A stretch of DNA of 9,825 nucleotides from CBFHWY01 sp965659675 (GTDB taxonomy: Bacteria > Bacteroidota > Bacteroidia > Flavobacteriales_G > Salibacteraceae). Below the pieces are notes generated by a model. It made no database searches. It was not told where the DNA came from and saw only the letters and a program-made list of their open reading frames with translations. This document shows, piece after piece, positions 7,021 to 9,825 of the stretch; the first letter of the stretch is position 1, and the number at the start of each line of letters is the position of its first letter. The DNA lies in NCBI GenBank assembly GCA_965659675.1, contig CBFHWY010000091.1, positions 1 to 9,825 on the forward strand, written 5' to 3'. Both the position numbers and the translations under genes were made by a program.

Positions 7021-8217
7021 ATGCTCTCCTCTAAAAAAATACTTCTTGCCGTAACAGGCAGCATCTCTGCCTATAAGGCAGCTTACTTAATTAGACTTCT
7101 CAAAAAAGAATCCGCTGAGGTGAAAGTGATCATGAGTCCATCCGCTCATGACTTTATCACTCCCTTAACACTTGCTACTTTATCTGAGAATGATGTTCTC
7201 AGCGATTTTGTCGCAGATAGGGCTAAAGGAAGCTGGAATAATCACGTTGACCTTGCCTTGTGGGCAGATCTAATGGTCGTTGCGCCTGCTTCTGCAAACA
7301 GCTTATCCAAAATGGCATCCGGTCAGGCTGACAATCTTTTATTAGCCACCTATCTATCTGCAAAATGCCCGGTAGCGTTTGCTCCTGCTATGGATCGGGA
7401 TATGATCAAGCATGAGGCTACAGCAAATAACATCCGCATTCTTGAAAAAAGAGGACATCTGCACATTAAAAGTGAATCTGGAGAGCTTGCAAGCGGCCTC
7501 GAAGGGGATAGCCGATTGGCAGAGCCAGAACACATCCTTGATCAGATCAAAGAATTTTTTGCCTCTCGCTCCAAGCTCAATGGAAAACGCATTCTGATAA
7601 CTGCTGGTCCAACGCAGGAGGCGATAGACCCCGTTAGGTACATTGGTAATAGATCTTCTGGGAAAATGGGTTATGCCATCGCAGAGGAAGCCATGAGCCG
7701 TGGTGGACACGTTTGTTTGATCAGTGGTCCAACTCAGATCAATTCCCCGGCGGTTCAGGAATGGCTATCTGTAGAAACTGCTGCACAGATGTACGACGCA
7801 TGCCTTGAAAGAGCAAATGATTTTGATGTTTTGATCATGTCTGCTGCCGTGGCAGATTTTAAGCCCAAAAAGAGTTCCGGACAGAAGATCAAGAAGGAGA
7901 AAGGGATAGAACATATTGAATTGGAGTCGACGAATGATATCCTCAAGGAGTTGGGTCAAAAGAAGCAAACGGGGCAGGTGCTGATTGGATTTGCACTAGA
8001 ATCTGAGAATGGTCTGGAAAATGCACGCAAGAAACTTGAAACAAAGAATCTGGATGCGATCGTACTAAATTCGCTTGAAGACGAAAACGCAGGTTTTGCC
8101 GTTGATACTAACCTGATCCGAATCATATCAAAGGATAAGTCGATCGATCAATATGAACTTAAACCAAAAACAGAAGTTGCAAAAGATATACTCAACTATG
8201 TGGAAGGCTTGTTTTAG
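7021..8217 (+). CDS. coaBC: Bifunctional phosphopantothenoylcysteine decarboxylase / phosphopantothenate-cysteine ligase
   Basis: CoaBC carries out two successive steps of coenzyme A synthesis: CTP-dependent joining of cysteine to 4'-phosphopantothenate (CoaB, C-terminal) and FMN-dependent decarboxylation to 4'-phosphopantetheine (CoaC, N-terminal). The 398-residue protein is full length. CoaC (about 1-180) has the FMN-binding start AVTGSISAYKAA, the catalytic histidine H75 in NHVDLALWAD and PASANS at 89-94. The usual PxMNxxMW reads PAMDRDMI (D125 for Asn), and the usual LACG reads LASG (S158 for Cys). CoaB (about 187-398) has ITAGPTQEAIDPVRYIGNRS, SAAVADFKPKK and IGFALESENG. An ATG at 7017 in another frame leads only to a five-codon stub, so ATG 7021 is used. 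The end overlaps the next gene by 20 nt. Confidence 0.96.
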   Translation: MLSSKKILLAVTGSISAYKAAYLIRLLKKESAEVKVIMSPSAHDFITPLTLATLSENDVLSDFVADRAKGSWNNHVDLALWADLMVVAPASANSLSKMASGQADNLLLATYLSAKCPVAFAPAMDRDMIKHEATANNIRILEKRGHLHIKSESGELASGLEGDSRLAEPEHILDQIKEFFASRSKLNGKRILITAGPTQEAIDPVRYIGNRSSGKMGYAIAEEAMSRGGHVCLISGPTQINSPAVQEWLSVETAAQMYDACLERANDFDVLIMSAAVADFKPKKSSGQKIKKEKGIEHIELESTNDILKELGQKKQTGQVLIGFALESENGLENARKKLETKNLDAIVLNSLEDENAGFAVDTNLIRIISKDKSIDQYELKPKTEVAKDILNYVEGLF

Positions 8218-9100
8218 TCTTGTGCTAGCGTGCTTGTCAGTTTCTGTGTTTTCACAGGAATTGAAGTTTGAAGTTGAGGTGAACGCACAACGACTATCGA
8301 ATGTCGACCCCAGTCTTGTTGAGCAACTCGAACAGAATATCACCGAATTCATCAATGCCAAGGTTTGGACCGGCGATAATTTTAAAGAAGAAGAGAGGAT
8401 TGAGGGAAGTATATTGATCACGCTCAATGAACGTCTCACTCAGAACACCTTTAGTGGTGATCTTCAGATCATTTCGGCCAGACCGGTTTATAATTCATCC
8501 TATTCCACTAACCTCCTATTTTTTAAGGATCCCGATTTTGAGTTTGAATTCTCACAATTTGCGAACCTTCAATTTGCGGAGAATCAGTTCATATCCAATT
8601 TAACCTCTGTGGTTGCCTTTTGGGTTTATATGACATTAGCCTGGGATTATGATAGCTTTTCTCAATCCAGTGGAACACCCTATCTCAGAAATGCAATGAA
8701 CGTTGTAAATGCTGCACAAGGTTCAGAATTCTCTGGTTGGAAGTCGGATGCCAAAGGTGAGAAGAACCGCTTTTGGGTTGTGGAAAATCATATGAATGCT
8801 CGCTTTGAAGGCTTTCGAAAGTGTCTTTACATGTATCACAGAAAGGGCCTTGACTTAATGGAGTCGAACCCAACCGAAGCACGCAAGAATATCCTTCTTG
8901 CCCTTACCGAATTGAAGTCCGTTTTTCAATATCGCCCAAACAATATCAACCTTCGGATCTTCTTTAATGCCAAGAACAAAGAATTGGTGAAGATATTCAG
9001 CAAGTCTGATCGGGAAGAGAAGCAGAAAGCCTACAACCTGCTCACAAGCATTGATCCGGCAAACGCAAATAAGTATCGAGAAATTCTCAGCGCAAACTAA
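8198..9100 (+). CDS. porD: DUF4835 family secreted protein, putative type IX secretion factor PorD
   Basis: The 300-residue protein has an N-terminal signal peptide (MWKACFSLVLACLSVSVFSQ, cleavage probably around the final S/Q) and no lipobox. The body matches the DUF4835 pattern as I remember it: a beta-rich first half with QELKFEVEVNAQRL, then ILITLNERLTQNTFSGDLQI and SARPVYNSSYSTNLLFF, followed by a helical half with LTSVVAFWVYMTLAWDYDSFS and PTEARKNILLALTELK. Some recent annotations call this Bacteroidota-specific family PorD of the type IX secretion system; the exact role is not established by anything visible here. ATG 8198 is preferred to an in-frame ATG at 8153, which would put 15 charged residues before the signal peptide and deepen the overlap with coaBC. 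It sits between coaBC and recN with a 19-nt gap to the latter. Confidence 0.8.
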   Translation: MWKACFSLVLACLSVSVFSQELKFEVEVNAQRLSNVDPSLVEQLEQNITEFINAKVWTGDNFKEEERIEGSILITLNERLTQNTFSGDLQIISARPVYNSSYSTNLLFFKDPDFEFEFSQFANLQFAENQFISNLTSVVAFWVYMTLAWDYDSFSQSSGTPYLRNAMNVVNAAQGSEFSGWKSDAKGEKNRFWVVENHMNARFEGFRKCLYMYHRKGLDLMESNPTEARKNILLALTELKSVFQYRPNNINLRIFFNAKNKELVKIFSKSDREEKQKAYNLLTSIDPANANKYREILSAN

Positions 9101-9119
9101 GAATCCATAAATTCGATCT

Positions 9120-9825
9120 GTGCTCAGAAGACTTTACATAAAGAACTATGCGCTGATCGATGAGATCCATGTGGAATTCGGAAATGGATTCACCGTGGTC
9201 ACTGGAGAAACTGGTGCTGGAAAATCGATCATTTTAGGGGCGCTTTCACTTGTTCTGGGTGAAAGAGCCGATTCAGATAAGATCAGGGAGGGAGAGAAGA
9301 AGTGTGTCATAGAAGCAGAGTTTGAGTTACCTGAAAAATTTGACCGATCATTCTTCCAGGAAAATGAACTTGACTATGAGGCTTCTAGTATACTTCGACG
9401 TGAGTTGCTCGCTTCAGGCAAATCAAGAGCATTTATAAACGATACACCAGTGAAACTAGGTGTTATTAAGGACCTGGCCTCTTCACTGATCGATATTCAT
9501 TCTCAGAATGAGCACATCAGCTTGAATGAATCGGCTTTTCAATTGCGTTTTCTGGATGAGTTTGCCGATCTGGCTCAACTTAGGGAAGAGCATGCCAGGC
9601 TTTACCGCGAGAGCAGCGATCTTCAAGCCGAGCTTGACAAAAAGAAGCAGGAACAGGCTCAGCGCATTCAAAATAGAGATTTCTGGCAATTTCAATTTGA
9701 AGAATTGGATCAGGCTGAACTGAAGGAAGGAGAAGTGTCAAAACTTGAGGATCATTTAAAGGTCATTTCAAATTCAGAAGAGCTGAAGTCGAGTTTGTAT
9801 CAGGTTGGTGCTGAACTTGGAGAGC
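9120..9825 (+). CDS. recN: DNA repair ATPase RecN, N-terminal part (3' end outside window)
   Basis: RecN is an SMC-like ATPase that acts early in repair of double-strand breaks. The visible 235 residues begin LRRLYIKNYALIDEIHVEF, the standard RecN opening, with Walker A GETGAGKS at residues 29-36, the segment SGKSRAFINDTPV, the Q-loop region DIHSQNEH at 125-132 and the start of the coiled-coil arm (about 150 onward, rich in E, K and Q). The C-terminal ATPase half with Walker B is beyond the window. The start must be GTG 9120: an in-frame TAA lies at 9108-9110 and the family N-terminus begins right here. No promoter or terminator is seen in the 19-nt gap after the DUF4835 gene, so it is probably the distal member of the bamD cluster. 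Confidence 0.94.
   Translation, partial: MLRRLYIKNYALIDEIHVEFGNGFTVVTGETGAGKSIILGALSLVLGERADSDKIREGEKKCVIEAEFELPEKFDRSFFQENELDYEASSILRRELLASGKSRAFINDTPVKLGVIKDLASSLIDIHSQNEHISLNESAFQLRFLDEFADLAQLREEHARLYRESSDLQAELDKKKQEQAQRIQNRDFWQFQFEELDQAELKEGEVSKLEDHLKVISNSEELKSSLYQVGAELGE

Noticed and set aside
7017..7034. ATG 7017 heading a five-codon ORF between rpoZ and coaBC
   Set aside because: It stops almost at once and overlaps the true coaBC start; probably chance.
7354..7710. 118-codon minus-strand frame inside coaBC
   Set aside because: It is antisense to well-conserved CoaBC sequence, with no recognisable motif and no promoter of its own; a shadow frame.
8128..8439. 103-codon minus-strand frame across the coaBC / DUF4835 junction
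   Set aside because: It is antisense to two real genes, including a signal peptide region; Ser/Leu-rich composition is typical of a shadow frame.
9495..9518. RecN Q-loop segment HSQNEH, differing from the more usual HxQH pattern
   Set aside because: Variation here is common in the family as I recall it, and the Walker A and overall N-terminal domain are intact; not enough to suggest loss of function.

Overview
This window reads as ordinary core chromosome of a member of the Bacteroidota, probably Flavobacteriia-like. The evidence is the Bacteroidota-type omega subunit, the LysM plus periplasmic-binding-fold protein, the DUF4835 protein, and exact matches to the Bacteroidota -7 promoter element TAnnTTTG before guaA, the PLP enzyme and bamD. 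Every recognised gene fits one lineage, and I see no tRNA, rRNA, CRISPR, IS element, phage gene or sign of recent transfer.

Left part (1-4466, + strand): the 3' part of bshC (bacillithiol synthesis, cysteine addition); a complete guaA (GMP synthase), whose -7-like box lies almost on its start codon; and, overlapping the end of guaA by 10 nt, a secreted protein with three LysM repeats followed by a type I periplasmic-binding fold. A hairpin at 4467-4490 closes this unit and also serves the convergent gene that follows.

Middle (4513-5876): one gene on the minus strand for a PLP-dependent alpha-oxoamine synthase of the serine palmitoyltransferase / cysteate fatty-acyl transferase type, which would make the long-chain base of sphingolipids or sulfonolipids. 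A 110-bp divergent spacer separates it from bamD. The spacer holds two back-to-back -7 elements and a small inverted repeat.

Right part (5877-9825, + strand): a tightly packed cluster, bamD - rpoZ - coaBC - DUF4835 (PorD-like) - recN. The first two junctions are abutting or 4 nt apart, the third is a 20-nt overlap and the last gap is 19 nt. One promoter would thus drive an outer-membrane assembly lipoprotein, an RNA polymerase subunit, coenzyme A synthesis, a putative type IX secretion factor and a DNA repair ATPase. recN runs off the window.

I did not find a previously undescribed multi-gene system. The points most worth a second look are the decarboxylase half of CoaBC, where two residues known to be functionally important are replaced; the LysM/binding-fold protein coupled to guaA, which may be a cell-wall regulator rather than a transporter subunit; possible leaderless starts for guaA and bamD; the unresolved substrate of the PLP enzyme; and a marked excess of GATC across the window.
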